Part shown: positions 52,113-61,761 of the stretch, one piece after another | Layout: each line of letters begins with the position of its first letter | Numbering within the stretch: the first letter of the stretch is position 1 | Assembly: GCA_027315365.1 (NCBI GenBank) | Contig: DAHUYF010000158.1 | Location: forward strand, 79,847-143,846 | From: Rhodospirillales bacterium | GTDB taxonomy: Bacteria > Pseudomonadota > Alphaproteobacteria > ATCC43930 > CGMCC-115725 | Reading direction: 5' to 3' | DNA: 64,000 nucleotides | The notes under the pieces: generated by a model | What the model was told of the DNA's origin: nothing | The model's database searches: none | What the model saw: the letters and a program-made list of their open reading frames with translations, nothing else | Position numbers and translations under genes: made by a program

Positions 52113-53501
52113 ATGACGCAGCCGGGGGGATTTTTGACGATGCGTCGAGGGGGGGGCTTGATCGCGGCCCTTGCTGCCGTCTGCCTGTCCCATGCCGCGT
52201 CGGCCCAGGTGATGATGCAGGGCCCTGGCCCCGGCAGTTTCGGCGCCGCTCCGTCGGATTCGAGCGCGCCGGAGCGCCAGAGCGTGCTGCAGCGCCCCGA
52301 TCCCGACTATGCGCCGCTGGGAATTACCGCGGGATCGTTCCTCGTCTTTCCCTCGGCGAGCGTCACGGAGAGCTACAATTCCAACGTGTACGCCATACCC
52401 TCGCCCGGCGTGAAGGGCGATTTCTTCACCGACGTCGCCCCGGCCGTCAGCATGGCGTCGAATTGGAATAACAATGCGCTGAACTTCACCGCCGGCGGCG
52501 ACATGAAGCGGTACGATACGCTGGTGAGCGAGAACGTCACCAACGCCAATGCCGCCACCAACGGCCGGCTCGACATCCTGCGCGACGTTTACCTGACGGG
52601 CGGGCTCAGCTACCAGCTCGCCCACGAGGATCGAGCGTCGCCGAATTCGATTATCGACCAGAAGAATCCGACGCAGTACCAGGTCGGCGGAGCCGGATTA
52701 AGCTACGTGCAGGATCCCGGGCGTCTCGGCCTGCGAATCGACGGCACCGTCAATTATTTCACCTACAACAACGCCCAGACGGAAACCGGAACGACGATCA
52801 TCGAGACCGATCGAAATCGCATCGAATATACGCTGCGGCCGCGCGTGTTCTACGAAATTGTGCCGGGCTATCAGGCCTTCGTGCAGCTTCAGGCCAACGA
52901 ACGCGATTACCAATCCCAATTCGACCAGTTCGGCATACCGAGAACGTCGCACGGCTATGAGGCCGATGCGGGCACGGCGGTCGATATCAGCCACGTCATC
53001 ACCGGCGAGGTGTTCGCCGGCTATCTGAAGCAGTATTACAGCACCAACTTCGTGCCGACCCCCGAAAACCCGCAACCCATCGGCATGCCGCCCTCCATTG
53101 GCGGCATGGGCTTCGGCGGCAATCTGCTGTGGAACGTCACGGAGATCACTTCCGTCAGGCTCACCTTCTCGCGCACGGTGCAGGAAACGATCATCAGCAA
53201 CTCGGTCGGCACCTCGGTCGCCGACGCGGCGAGCGATCTGGAGACCCAGGCGGGGGTTACGTTCGAGCATGCGCTGCGCCGCAACGTGATCCTGACGGCG
53301 GGCGCGCTCTACATCCATGACGATTTCGTGGGAGTCGGCCAGTGGGACGACGCTTACGAGGGCGATGCCGGCGCGAAGTATCTCCTCAATCGCAATTTGT
53401 CCGCCGGGTTGAACGTCTCGTATCGCAAGCGCAATTCGAACATTCCGGGCTTCGACTACGTCGGCGAGGTCGTCATGGCGACGCTCGGGACGCAGTTCTA
53501 A
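52113..53501 (+). CDS. outer-membrane beta-barrel protein of the polysaccharide locus (BBP2-like)
   Basis: The product has 462 residues from ATG 52113. A start at ATG 52140 gives a cleaner signal peptide (MRRGGGLIAALAAVCLSHAA). After a short linker it shows alternating beta strands with aromatic girdles (YNSNVYAIPSPG, VFYEIVPGYQAFVQLQANER, NLSAGLNVSYRKR) and ends in a terminal Phe (ATLGTQF), as outer-membrane barrels do. Similar barrels (putative beta-barrel porin 2) occur in exopolysaccharide loci. It probably exports or anchors the polymer. Confidence 0.83.
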   Translation: MTQPGGFLTMRRGGGLIAALAAVCLSHAASAQVMMQGPGPGSFGAAPSDSSAPERQSVLQRPDPDYAPLGITAGSFLVFPSASVTESYNSNVYAIPSPGVKGDFFTDVAPAVSMASNWNNNALNFTAGGDMKRYDTLVSENVTNANAATNGRLDILRDVYLTGGLSYQLAHEDRASPNSIIDQKNPTQYQVGGAGLSYVQDPGRLGLRIDGTVNYFTYNNAQTETGTTIIETDRNRIEYTLRPRVFYEIVPGYQAFVQLQANERDYQSQFDQFGIPRTSHGYEADAGTAVDISHVITGEVFAGYLKQYYSTNFVPTPENPQPIGMPPSIGGMGFGGNLLWNVTEITSVRLTFSRTVQETIISNSVGTSVADAASDLETQAGVTFEHALRRNVILTAGALYIHDDFVGVGQWDDAYEGDAGAKYLLNRNLSAGLNVSYRKRNSNIPGFDYVGEVVMATLGTQF

Positions 53502-53539
53502 AGTCGGCTTTTGCGGGTATTTTTTGCGGGTATAGTGTC

Positions 53540-54100
53540 ATGGCGATTGCAGGTGTGTCGTTCCATGTCGTGCGGGTCACGCTTGTCGCGCTTGGCATCG
53601 TCCTGGCGCTGATGGCCAACCCTGCCGGCGCCGCCGACGCCCCGGCCTATAAGCTCGGCGCCGGCGACAAGGTACGGGTTACCGTCTTCAACGAAAAGGA
53701 TCTGTCCGGGGATTTCGATGTCAACGATCAGGGCGAGATCGCTCTGCCGCTGGTCGGCCAGGTCAAGGTCGCCGGGCGGACGATCAGCGAGGTCGAGAGC
53801 CTGATCACGCAGCGCTACGGCAAAGACTACCTCGTCGACCCCCGCGTCAATGTCGAGGTGCTGAACTACCGGCCGTTCTTCATCCTGGGGGAGGTCAAGA
53901 ATCCCGGCAGCTACCCGTATGTCAGCGGCATGACGGCGGTGAATGCCGTGGCGCTTGCCGGCGGCTACACCAATCGCGCCAGCAAGGGGCATATCTACAT
54001 CAAGCACGGCAACGATCCCGGAGCGAAGGAACAGGAGGTGCAGGAAGATACCCCGGTATTGCCCGGCGACGTCATCCGCGTGCCGGAGCGATTTTTCTGA
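53540..54100 (+). CDS. polysaccharide export protein (Wza/GumB-like, SLBB/Poly_export)
   Basis: The start chosen is the ATG at 53540, giving 186 residues with a signal peptide (MAIAGVSFHVVRVTLVALGI). A Poly_export domain (YKLGAGDKVRVTVFNEKDLS) and an SLBB domain (FFILGEVKNPGSYPYVSGMT, NAVALAGGYTNRA) follow. There is no lipobox Cys, so it is a soluble or barrel-associated export component rather than a lipoprotein. It is short compared with Wza and resembles GumB/ExoF1-like truncated forms. No good Shine-Dalgarno precedes the ATG. Confidence 0.9.
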   Translation: MAIAGVSFHVVRVTLVALGIVLALMANPAGAADAPAYKLGAGDKVRVTVFNEKDLSGDFDVNDQGEIALPLVGQVKVAGRTISEVESLITQRYGKDYLVDPRVNVEVLNYRPFFILGEVKNPGSYPYVSGMTAVNAVALAGGYTNRASKGHIYIKHGNDPGAKEQEVQEDTPVLPGDVIRVPERFF

Positions 54101-54192
54101 GATCGTATGCGGCTGCCCTTGTGGTTCGGCGGGAAGGTCGGCGACGGCAGGACGGGACATGTTGGCGATCGCGAAAGTGAGAGCGCAGTGAC

Positions 54193-56463
54193 ATGATCGA
54201 GCACCCCAAAGCGGATAGGCCGCGGCCCGCCGGCAAGCCGGCGCTGCGTCCGATCGATCTCGACCGGGAGCGGGATTCCGGCGACGATGCCATCGATTTC
54301 CGCGTCATTCTCGCGGTGCTGCGCCGCCGCAAGCACGTCATCCTGGGCTGCATCGTCCTGGTCACGCTGCTCGCCGCCGTCATCGTCTTCCAGCTGACCC
54401 CGCGCTACACCGCCGAGGCGTCGATCATGCTGGATACGCGCAAGAACCCGATGGTCGACCTGCAAAGCGTGCTCTCGGGACAGCAGGTCGACAGCGCTGC
54501 CATCCGCAGCGAGCTCGAAGTACTGAAATCGCGCACGCTTGCGCAAAAGGTGGCCGACAAGCTCGATCTCTATTTCAGGCCGGAATTCAACCCCTCCGTC
54601 CGGCCGCCGCGCCTTGCCGAGTCGCTGTTGCATCCGCTCCAGTCCGTGACCGCGCTGTTCGGTCGATCGACGATGCTGCCGGGCGAGCCGGCCGATGCCA
54701 CGCCGGAAGAAACCGAGGAGGATCGCAGGATAGCCGTGGCGCGGGCGCTGATGGCGCATGTGGACGCGACCAATGACGGCCGTTCCTATCTCATCCGGAT
54801 ACGCGCGGAATCCCGGGACCGGGAGTTCGCCGCCAAAATCGCCAACGCCTATGTCGACGTCTACCTTCTCGATCAGCTCGAGGCCAAGTTCGACGCGGTG
54901 CGCCGCGCCAGCAGCTGGCTCAACGAGCATCTGACGGAACTGCGCGACAAGGTGCGCGATTCCGACCATGCGGTGGAGATGTTCAAGGAGCAGCACAATC
55001 TCACCGAAGTCAAAGGCGGCGGGACGCTCACGGCGCAGCAGCTTTCGGATCTCAACTCGCAGCTGATGATTGCGACCGCCGATCGGACTCAGAAGGAGTC
55101 GACGCTGCGACAGCTTCAGGACCAGCTCAGGGGCGGCAACGTCGACGCGGCCTCGGTGCTGGCGTCGCCGCTGATCCAGCGGCTGCGCGAGCAGGAGGCC
55201 GAGCTGCTGCGGCGCCAGGCGGAATTGGCGACGCGCTACAAGCCGGCCCATCCCACCATGATCAACCTGCGTGCCGAGATCCAGGACACGAAACGCAAGC
55301 TCGACGAGGAGATCGGCAAGACCATTCGCGGGATGGAGGGGGATCTCGCCGTCGCGCGCGCCCGCGAAGTATCGCTGCGCGACACCATCAGGGGGCTGCA
55401 AAAGAATACCTCCGAGCAGGATAAGGCGATGGTGCAGCTGCACGAGATCGAGCGCGAGGCCGAGGCCAACCGGGCGCTCTATGAGAACTTTCTGTCGAAA
55501 TTCAAGCAGACCAGCGCCCAGGAGGACATCCAGCAGGCTGACGCCCGGGTCGTCGCCACCGCGACGCCGCCGACTGCGCCGACCTATCCCAACAAGACGA
55601 TGCTGACCGGCTTTGCCTTCATCGTCTCCATTTTCCTCGGCATCGCCGCCGCCTTCGCGATCGAGCGCATGGATAACGGCCTGCGCACCTCGGACCAGGT
55701 CGAGAAGGTGATGGGGGTCGGCACGCTCGGGCTCGTTCCCACCGTGGGCCGCAAGGATCCGCCGCAGGACGTGGTCCTGACGCAGCCGACCTCGCAATAT
55801 TCCGAGGCGATCCGCACGATCCGCACGGCGCTGCGCTATTCGCATGTCGATCGTCCGCCCAAGATCGTCCTGGTCACCTCGTCTCTGCCGAACGAAGGCA
55901 AGACGGTCTTCGCGGCGTCGCTGGCGCGCAGCATCGCCCGGTCGGGCGGCCGCGCGCTGCTGATCGACTGCGACCTGCGTCGCCCGGGCGTCGCCGGGCT
56001 GCTGGGCTGCGACGGCGAGCCGGGCCTGCTCGCCTTGTTCGACGACGGCGTCGACCAGGACTCGGTCATTCGCGTCGATCCCGGCTCCGGCATGCATTAC
56101 ATCGCCTCGAAAGGCGGCGCGCCGAATCCGCAGGACCTCCTGGGCTCGCAGCAGATGCAGGCCTTCCTCGAGCGGATGCGCGCGCGCTACGACCTCATCG
56201 TCGTCGACGCGCCGCCGGTGCTGGCGGTCTCCGACCCGATCATCCTGTCGCACATGGTCGACACCACGATCTATCTGGTGCGCTGGGAGAAGACGCCGCG
56301 TCCGATCGTCACGGGCGCGCTGAAGCTGCTGCGCGCCAGCGGCGGCCCGATCGCCGGCGCGGTGCTGTCGCGCGTCAATGCGCGGCGTCACGCCGCCTAT
56401 GGCTACGGCGACTCCGCCTATTATTACGGCCGATATTCCGAATATTACGGCACCCACAAATAG
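54193..56463 (+). CDS. Wzc-like polysaccharide co-polymerase and tyrosine autokinase (copy 2)
   Basis: The product has 756 residues. Its layout matches the first copy: TM1 (HVILGCIVLVTLLAAVIVFQ), coiled coil, TM2 (GFAFIVSIFLGIAAAFAIER), and a BY-kinase with TSSLPNEGKT, LLIDCDLRRPG and LIVVDAPPVL. The tail is very tyrosine-rich (YGYGDSAYYYGRYSEYY). It is co-oriented with the export protein and downstream glycosyltransferases, so it is probably the kinase of this assembly locus, while copy 1 is divergent at 42298. Confidence 0.92.
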   Translation: MIEHPKADRPRPAGKPALRPIDLDRERDSGDDAIDFRVILAVLRRRKHVILGCIVLVTLLAAVIVFQLTPRYTAEASIMLDTRKNPMVDLQSVLSGQQVDSAAIRSELEVLKSRTLAQKVADKLDLYFRPEFNPSVRPPRLAESLLHPLQSVTALFGRSTMLPGEPADATPEETEEDRRIAVARALMAHVDATNDGRSYLIRIRAESRDREFAAKIANAYVDVYLLDQLEAKFDAVRRASSWLNEHLTELRDKVRDSDHAVEMFKEQHNLTEVKGGGTLTAQQLSDLNSQLMIATADRTQKESTLRQLQDQLRGGNVDAASVLASPLIQRLREQEAELLRRQAELATRYKPAHPTMINLRAEIQDTKRKLDEEIGKTIRGMEGDLAVARAREVSLRDTIRGLQKNTSEQDKAMVQLHEIEREAEANRALYENFLSKFKQTSAQEDIQQADARVVATATPPTAPTYPNKTMLTGFAFIVSIFLGIAAAFAIERMDNGLRTSDQVEKVMGVGTLGLVPTVGRKDPPQDVVLTQPTSQYSEAIRTIRTALRYSHVDRPPKIVLVTSSLPNEGKTVFAASLARSIARSGGRALLIDCDLRRPGVAGLLGCDGEPGLLALFDDGVDQDSVIRVDPGSGMHYIASKGGAPNPQDLLGSQQMQAFLERMRARYDLIVVDAPPVLAVSDPIILSHMVDTTIYLVRWEKTPRPIVTGALKLLRASGGPIAGAVLSRVNARRHAAYGYGDSAYYYGRYSEYYGTHK

Positions 56464-56471
56464 CCCCGGCG

Positions 56472-57125
56472 ATGAAGCTCCCAGCGCTCGCGCTCGCCAA
56501 TCTGCTCCTTGCCGCGGGGATGCTCGCGGTAGGCCTGCCGAGCGTCCTGGCGGATTTTCGCCGCCTGCCGGCGGAGGCGACCGCCGACGCCATCATGCGC
56601 GGCGCCGCGGTCGATCGCCGCGATCTCGAAGCGGCGCTGCCGCCGCTCGAGGCCGCGGCCAGGACCTCCGGCGCGGCGCACGAGACCCTCGCCTTGGCGC
56701 TGCTCGAGACCGCCGACGGCGCGCACGCCGCCCAGCGCGCCGCGGCGGCCGAGCGGCAGTTCCGCGCCTATCTCGCCGAGGCCCCCGGCGATGCGCATGG
56801 CTGGGCCGGCCTCGCCGAGGCGGAGCTGTTGCAGGGCCGCCGACTGCCGGCGCTGGAGGCGCTGAAAATGTCGATTCTCATGGCGCCGGGGATGCCCGGA
56901 CTGGTGCTGGCGCGATGCGGTATGGGCATCGATCTCTATGCGTCGCTCGACGACTCTGCCCGCGGTCTCCTCGGGCAGCAGTTTCGCCTGGCGGCGGAAC
57001 GCTCCCCCGACCGGCTGGCCCGGCTGGTGCGGCAGAAGAACGCCGTCCTGATCGCGCGGGTGATGCTCGTCGGCAGCCCGGACGCGCTGCAACGATTCGA
57101 GACGGCGTTGGGGCGGGCATCGTGA
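56472..57125 (+). CDS. helical-repeat (TPR-like) membrane-anchored protein, unknown function
   Basis: The product has 217 residues. An N-terminal signal/anchor (MKLPALALANLLLAAGMLAV) is followed by Ala-rich helices with TPR-like periodicity (AERQFRAYLAEAPGDAHGWA, GLAEAELLQGRRLPALEALK). Such proteins often accompany polysaccharide export genes and may bridge components. It lies 8 bases after wzc copy 2. No specific family recognised. Confidence 0.7.
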   Translation: MKLPALALANLLLAAGMLAVGLPSVLADFRRLPAEATADAIMRGAAVDRRDLEAALPPLEAAARTSGAAHETLALALLETADGAHAAQRAAAAERQFRAYLAEAPGDAHGWAGLAEAELLQGRRLPALEALKMSILMAPGMPGLVLARCGMGIDLYASLDDSARGLLGQQFRLAAERSPDRLARLVRQKNAVLIARVMLVGSPDALQRFETALGRAS

Positions 57126-57260
57126 GGCGGAAGCTGCAAAGCCCGACTATTTTCCCGTTGCCGCCTTCACCGATCGCGCGCATGAGGTGCTCGAACGGCT
57201 ATTCGAGCGGCATGGCAGTACGCACCAAACATGGTGTCTTCGCATGTGTCGCAGGTGCTC

Positions 57261-57286
57261 CCTCTCCGCCCTGGAGGGCGGAGAGG
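57261..57286. repeat. perfect palindrome, REP-like
   Basis: An 11-base perfect inverted repeat CCTCTCCGCCC / GGGCGGAGAGG with a TGGA loop lies in the 235-base gap before the glycosyltransferase gene. It has no T-run, and is a typical dispersed extragenic palindrome or mRNA-stabilising hairpin. The rest of the gap shows no convincing gene. Confidence 0.7.
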
Positions 57287-57360
57287 TGACCTGTGTAGCG
57301 ATCAAGGAAACTATACTTAGGACAGCGACTCCATGAATCCGTCCATTTGAAGATCGCCGC

Positions 57361-58185
57361 ATGCGTCTGGACACCATCACGCCGATCATCCTCACCTACA
57401 ATGAAGAGCCGAATATCGGGCGCGTGCTCGACCGGCTCGGCTGGGCCGAGGACATTGTCGTCGTCGACAGCTTCAGCACCGACCGCACGCTGGACATCGT
57501 CGGACGCTTTGCCAAGGCGCGGCTGTTCAAGCGAGCCTTCGACAGCCACGACCGGCAATGGACCTACGCGCTGCGCGAGACCGGCATCGCCAGCGAATGG
57601 GTCCTCACCCTCGACGCCGACTACATCCTGTCCGACGCTTTCGTCCGGGAGCTTGCGGCGCTGGCTCCGGCAGCGGCGGTGGACGGCTATGACGCGCAAT
57701 TCCGCTTTTGCATTCACGGCCGGCCCTTGCGCCGCTCGCTCTATCCCGGGCGCATCGTCCTGTTCCGTCGCGAGCGCGGCTCGTTCTATCAGGATGGGCA
57801 CACCCAGCGCCTGCAGGTCGAGGGCGGCGTGCGGCCGCTCGGCGAGCGGATCAGCCTCGACGACCGCAAGCCGATCAGCCGCTGGATCGTGTCGCAGGAC
57901 CGCTACGCGCTGCTGGAGCGGCACAAGCTGCTCGCCGCCGCGCATGATCGCCTGAATCTGGCGGACCGCATCCGGACGCGGCGGTTTCTCGCCCCGATCG
58001 CGGTGCTGTTTTATTGCCTCTTCGTCAAAGGCATGATCCTCGAAGGGCTGGCGGGCTGGTATTACACCTATCAGCGCGTGACCGCGGAGATCCTGCTGTC
58101 GCTCTACCTGATCGAGCACCGCTTCGCGGCCGACGACCCGCCCGGCCCGGGCGATCGGCGCGCCGGGCCCGGCGAGGACGCCTGA
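57361..58185 (+). CDS. family 2 glycosyltransferase
   Basis: The product has 274 residues. The GT-A fold is shown by TPIILTYNEEPNIGRVLDRL, VVVDSFSTDRTLDI and VLTLDADYIL, with the Asp-x-Asp metal site in the last. A C-terminal hydrophobic segment (FYCLFVKGMILEGLAGWYY) tethers it to the membrane. It probably adds one sugar of the surface polysaccharide repeat. Acceptor and donor unknown. Confidence 0.9.
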   Translation: MRLDTITPIILTYNEEPNIGRVLDRLGWAEDIVVVDSFSTDRTLDIVGRFAKARLFKRAFDSHDRQWTYALRETGIASEWVLTLDADYILSDAFVRELAALAPAAAVDGYDAQFRFCIHGRPLRRSLYPGRIVLFRRERGSFYQDGHTQRLQVEGGVRPLGERISLDDRKPISRWIVSQDRYALLERHKLLAAAHDRLNLADRIRTRRFLAPIAVLFYCLFVKGMILEGLAGWYYTYQRVTAEILLSLYLIEHRFAADDPPGPGDRRAGPGEDA

Positions 58186-58187
58186 GG

Positions 58188-59612
58188 ATGGACGCGCCTT
58201 CGCCCCGCCGCCGCCTCGCGCGTTCCGGGGCCGGGGCGGCGGAGCGCGCCGAGACCCTGGACAAGGTCCGGCGCCGGGCGCTGATCGCGCTGCTCGCCTG
58301 GGCGCCGCTGCCGCTGGGCAGCGGGCGGTCCTGGGCGGGAAGCCTGCTCGGCGTACTTGCGGCGGTGCTGCTGGCGCTGGCCGGGCTGGGCGAGGTCCGG
58401 CGTCCGGGCGGCGGCGCGCCGTTCCGTCAGCTGCGCTGGGCGATCATCTTGGGGGTGGTCCTGGTCGGATGGATCCTGCTGCAATCGCTGCCGCAATCGG
58501 TGCTCTATCATCCGCTCTGGGACGAAGCCGCCGAAGCCCTGGGCAGCGCGCCGGCGCCGTCGATCAGCGTCGATCGCCAGGCCTCGCTCGTCCGCCTCTT
58601 CCATCTCCTGACCTATGCCGCCGTGTTCCTGCTTGCCTGGCAGGCCGGCCGCCGGGTGGAGGGCGCCGCCCTGGTCATGCGCGCGATCATGGCGATCGGC
58701 GCCGCCGATGCCCTCTATGGCATGGTCCAATACGCTTCGCCGACCCCGCGGATCCTGTGGTTCCGCAAATGGGCCTACGTCCATGACGTCACCGGCACCT
58801 TCGTCAATCGGAACTCCTTCGCCACCTTTGCCGGGCTCGCCCTCATCGCCGGCCTCGTCCCGCTGGCGCAGCAGCTGAAGCGGAGCGCGGCGATGCACAG
58901 CCGCGCGGCTCTCTGGTTCTCTGCCGCGGAGAGCCTGCTCGCGCGCGGGAGATGGGCGCTCGCCGGCTCGCTGCTGTCCGGCTCGGCGCTGCTGCTGTCG
59001 CATTCCCGCGGCGGCGCGATGGCGACGCTGTGCGGCGTCCTGGCGTTCGTCGCGCTGGCCATGAGCGCGCCCAGCCTGCGCTCGGACTGGCGCCGGCCGT
59101 TCGGCTGGATCGCCGGCGCCGGTCTCCTCGGCGGCCTGCTGCTGGCCGGCGGAGGGGTGCTGCAGCGCGCGGCCGACACCTCGGCCGAAGCCGATAGCCG
59201 CTGGGCGATCTTTTCATCGACGCTCTCGGCGATCCGCGACAATTTCCTCACCGGCACCGGTCTCGGCACCTTCCGGTTCATCTTTCCCATGTATCAATCG
59301 CCGCGCTTCGAGGGCTTCGTCGATCTCGCGCATAACGACTATCTCGAAAACCTGCTGGAACTCGGGGTGCCGGCGGCGGCGCTGCTCTTTGTCCTGCTCG
59401 GATCGCTGGTGATCGAGTGCCTGCGCGGCGTTCGCCGCCGGCGCAAGGACGCGCTCTATCCCTGCGCGGCGGTCGCCGCCTCGGTGCTGGTTGCGGTCCA
59501 CTCCTGCTTCGATTTCAGCCTGCAGATCCCGGCCGTCGCGGTGACCTATGCGGCGATCCTCGGCGTCGGCGTGGCGCAATCGGTCAGCTCCCGCCCGGCG
59601 GAGGCGCCATGA
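58188..59612 (+). CDS. O-antigen ligase/polymerase (Wzy_C family)
   Basis: The start chosen is the ATG at 58188, giving 474 residues with about ten to twelve membrane helices. The Wzy_C signature is seen around LTGTGLGTFRFIFPMYQSPR and AHNDYLENLLELGVPAAALL. An upstream loop contains NRNSFATFAG, as in WaaL/Wzy proteins. It joins polysaccharide repeats or ligates them to an acceptor on the periplasmic face. Confidence 0.9.
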   Translation: MDAPSPRRRLARSGAGAAERAETLDKVRRRALIALLAWAPLPLGSGRSWAGSLLGVLAAVLLALAGLGEVRRPGGGAPFRQLRWAIILGVVLVGWILLQSLPQSVLYHPLWDEAAEALGSAPAPSISVDRQASLVRLFHLLTYAAVFLLAWQAGRRVEGAALVMRAIMAIGAADALYGMVQYASPTPRILWFRKWAYVHDVTGTFVNRNSFATFAGLALIAGLVPLAQQLKRSAAMHSRAALWFSAAESLLARGRWALAGSLLSGSALLLSHSRGGAMATLCGVLAFVALAMSAPSLRSDWRRPFGWIAGAGLLGGLLLAGGGVLQRAADTSAEADSRWAIFSSTLSAIRDNFLTGTGLGTFRFIFPMYQSPRFEGFVDLAHNDYLENLLELGVPAAALLFVLLGSLVIECLRGVRRRRKDALYPCAAVAASVLVAVHSCFDFSLQIPAVAVTYAAILGVGVAQSVSSRPAEAP

Positions 59613-59863
59613 CCGGCCGCTGCTCGGGCGCCGCCTCACGGATTGCTGCCGCCGAGGCAAGCTGGTATATCGTGCGATCAACTGATGCGCGATAAAGGGA
59701 AGGCGGGAATTGCGCGGCGGGGGAGGCCCGGAGGCTGACCGCGGCGGTCGCGCTGCTCCAGCGGCCGGGGCTCTTTCGGTCGAGGTCTCGCCGCCTCATG
59801 CCAAGAAATAATTAACCAAGACTGGGCAGTTTATCCGCGTGGCGCTGCCGGACGGAGGTGGGG

Positions 59864-61657
59864 GTGGTCTGTGTCCTTGGCCTGAATGCGTACCACGGCG
59901 ACGCCTCCGCCTGCATCGTCAGGGACGGCGTCCTGGTTGCCGCCGCCGAGGAAGAGCGCTTTCGCCGCGTCAAGCACTGGGCCGGCTTTCCCGAACTCGC
60001 CATCCGCTACTGCCTGCAAGAGGCGGGGGTGGGACTCGGCCAGGTCGATCGCGTCGCGATCAATCGCGATCCCAAGGCCAATCTCTGGCGCAAGCTCGCC
60101 TTTTCGCTGCGCCAGCGTCCGGAGCTCGGATACCTGCTCGACCGGCTGCGTCACGCGCGGCGCTGGGCCTCGATCGAGGACGAATTTGCGGAGCGCTTTC
60201 CCGGGGTCGAGCTGGGCGGCCGCGTCCGCTATGTCGAGCATCATCTCGCCCATCTCGCCTCGGCCTTCCTGGTCTCGCCCTTCGACGAGGCGGTGGCCGT
60301 CTCGGTTGACGGCTCCGGCGATTTCGCTACCGCCGCCTGGGGCGTCGGCCGCGGCACCGGCGTGGCGCTCGACGGCCGAATCCCCTTTCCGCACTCGCTC
60401 GGCATCTTCTACGAGGCGATGACGCATTTCCTGGGCTTCCCGCATTACGGCGACGAGTACAAGGTGATGGGCCTCGCGCCCTACGGCGAGGCCAAGTACC
60501 TCGACCCGCTGATGGACGTCGTCGACATCCGCCGCGACGGCACGTTCAGGCTCAATCTGCGCTATTTCCGCCATCACCGCGAGCGCCGCACCTTCGAGTG
60601 GCAGGATTGCGCGCCGGTCTCGGGACCGCTGTTCAGCGATGCGCTCGAGGGTCTCCTGGGTCCAAAGCGCCGGCCCGACGAGCCGCTCGATCAGCGCCAC
60701 CGCGATCTCGCGCGCTCGGTGCAGCGCCTCTACGAGGAGGCGTTCTTCAATCTCCTCAATCGCCTCCACGAGCGCTATCGCCTGCCGGCGGTGGTGCTGT
60801 CGGGCGGCTGCGCCTTCAACTCCGTCGCCAACGGCAAGGTCTACGCCCGGACGCCGTTCGAACGCTGCTACGTCCAGGCCGCCGCGGGCGATGCCGGCGG
60901 CGCCATCGGCGCCGCCTTCCACACCTGGTATTCGCTTCGCCCGGAGCGCCGCGGCTTCGTCATGGAGCACGCCTCCTGGGGGCCGGGCTATTCCGACGAC
61001 GAGATCGCGCGCCTCGTCGAGGGGCGGCTGGCGCCGGCGGACCGGACGGTGACGGTGCGCCGCGTCGCCGACGAGGCGGCGCGGCTGCGCGAGGTCGCGG
61101 CCGCCATCGCCGCCGGCAAGGTCGTCGGCTGGTTCCAGGGGCGCATGGAATGGGGGCCGCGCGCGCTGGGCAACCGCTCGATCCTCGGCGACCCCCGCCG
61201 CGCCGACATGAAGGACATCCTCAACCTCAAGATCAAGCGGCGCGAATCCTTCCGCCCCTTCGCGCCGTCGATCCTGCGCGAGGCGGTGCCGGACTGGTTC
61301 GAGACCGACGGCGACGTGCCCTTCATGATGCAGGTCTTCCAGATCCGCCCGGGACGGCGCGCCGCGATCCCGGCGGTGACCCATGTCGACGGCTCCGGCC
61401 GGCTGCAGACGGTCGACGCGGCGGCGAACCCGCTCTATTACCGGCTCATCGAGGCCTTCCGCGACCTCACCGGCGTGCCGATGGTGCTCAACACCTCGTT
61501 CAACGAGAACGAGCCGATCGTGTGCCGGCCGGAGGAGGCGCTCGACTGCTTCCTGCGCACGCGCATGGACATGCTGGCGATCGGCGGCTTCGTGCTGACC
61601 CGGGTGGAGGAGGGGGCCGGGGCGGATGCGGCGCCAGAGTCGGCAGCGGTGGAGTAG
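59864..61657 (+). CDS. carbamoyltransferase (NodU/CmcH family)
   Basis: The start chosen is the GTG at 59864, because GGAGG (59853-59857) is six bases away and the product then begins like the family, VCVLGLNAYHGDASAC. A GTG at 59858 is also possible. The product is 597 residues. The N-terminal Kae1-like domain has VEHHLAHLASAF and VSVDGSGDFAT. The C-terminal YrdC-like domain has WFQGRMEWGPRALGNRSIL and FRPFAPSILREAV. It transfers carbamoyl from carbamoyl phosphate to a sugar hydroxyl, here probably a residue of the surface polysaccharide. Confidence 0.92.
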   Translation: MVCVLGLNAYHGDASACIVRDGVLVAAAEEERFRRVKHWAGFPELAIRYCLQEAGVGLGQVDRVAINRDPKANLWRKLAFSLRQRPELGYLLDRLRHARRWASIEDEFAERFPGVELGGRVRYVEHHLAHLASAFLVSPFDEAVAVSVDGSGDFATAAWGVGRGTGVALDGRIPFPHSLGIFYEAMTHFLGFPHYGDEYKVMGLAPYGEAKYLDPLMDVVDIRRDGTFRLNLRYFRHHRERRTFEWQDCAPVSGPLFSDALEGLLGPKRRPDEPLDQRHRDLARSVQRLYEEAFFNLLNRLHERYRLPAVVLSGGCAFNSVANGKVYARTPFERCYVQAAAGDAGGAIGAAFHTWYSLRPERRGFVMEHASWGPGYSDDEIARLVEGRLAPADRTVTVRRVADEAARLREVAAAIAAGKVVGWFQGRMEWGPRALGNRSILGDPRRADMKDILNLKIKRRESFRPFAPSILREAVPDWFETDGDVPFMMQVFQIRPGRRAAIPAVTHVDGSGRLQTVDAAANPLYYRLIEAFRDLTGVPMVLNTSFNENEPIVCRPEEALDCFLRTRMDMLAIGGFVLTRVEEGAGADAAPESAAVE

Positions 61658-61761
61658 GGGGCATGCTGCACCGAGGCTTACGGTATCTGCCGAGCTTGCA
61701 GAGCGCCGCCGATCGCGGAGCGCCGGGATACCGAAACGGCGGCGCCGAATTGGGTATCTAG

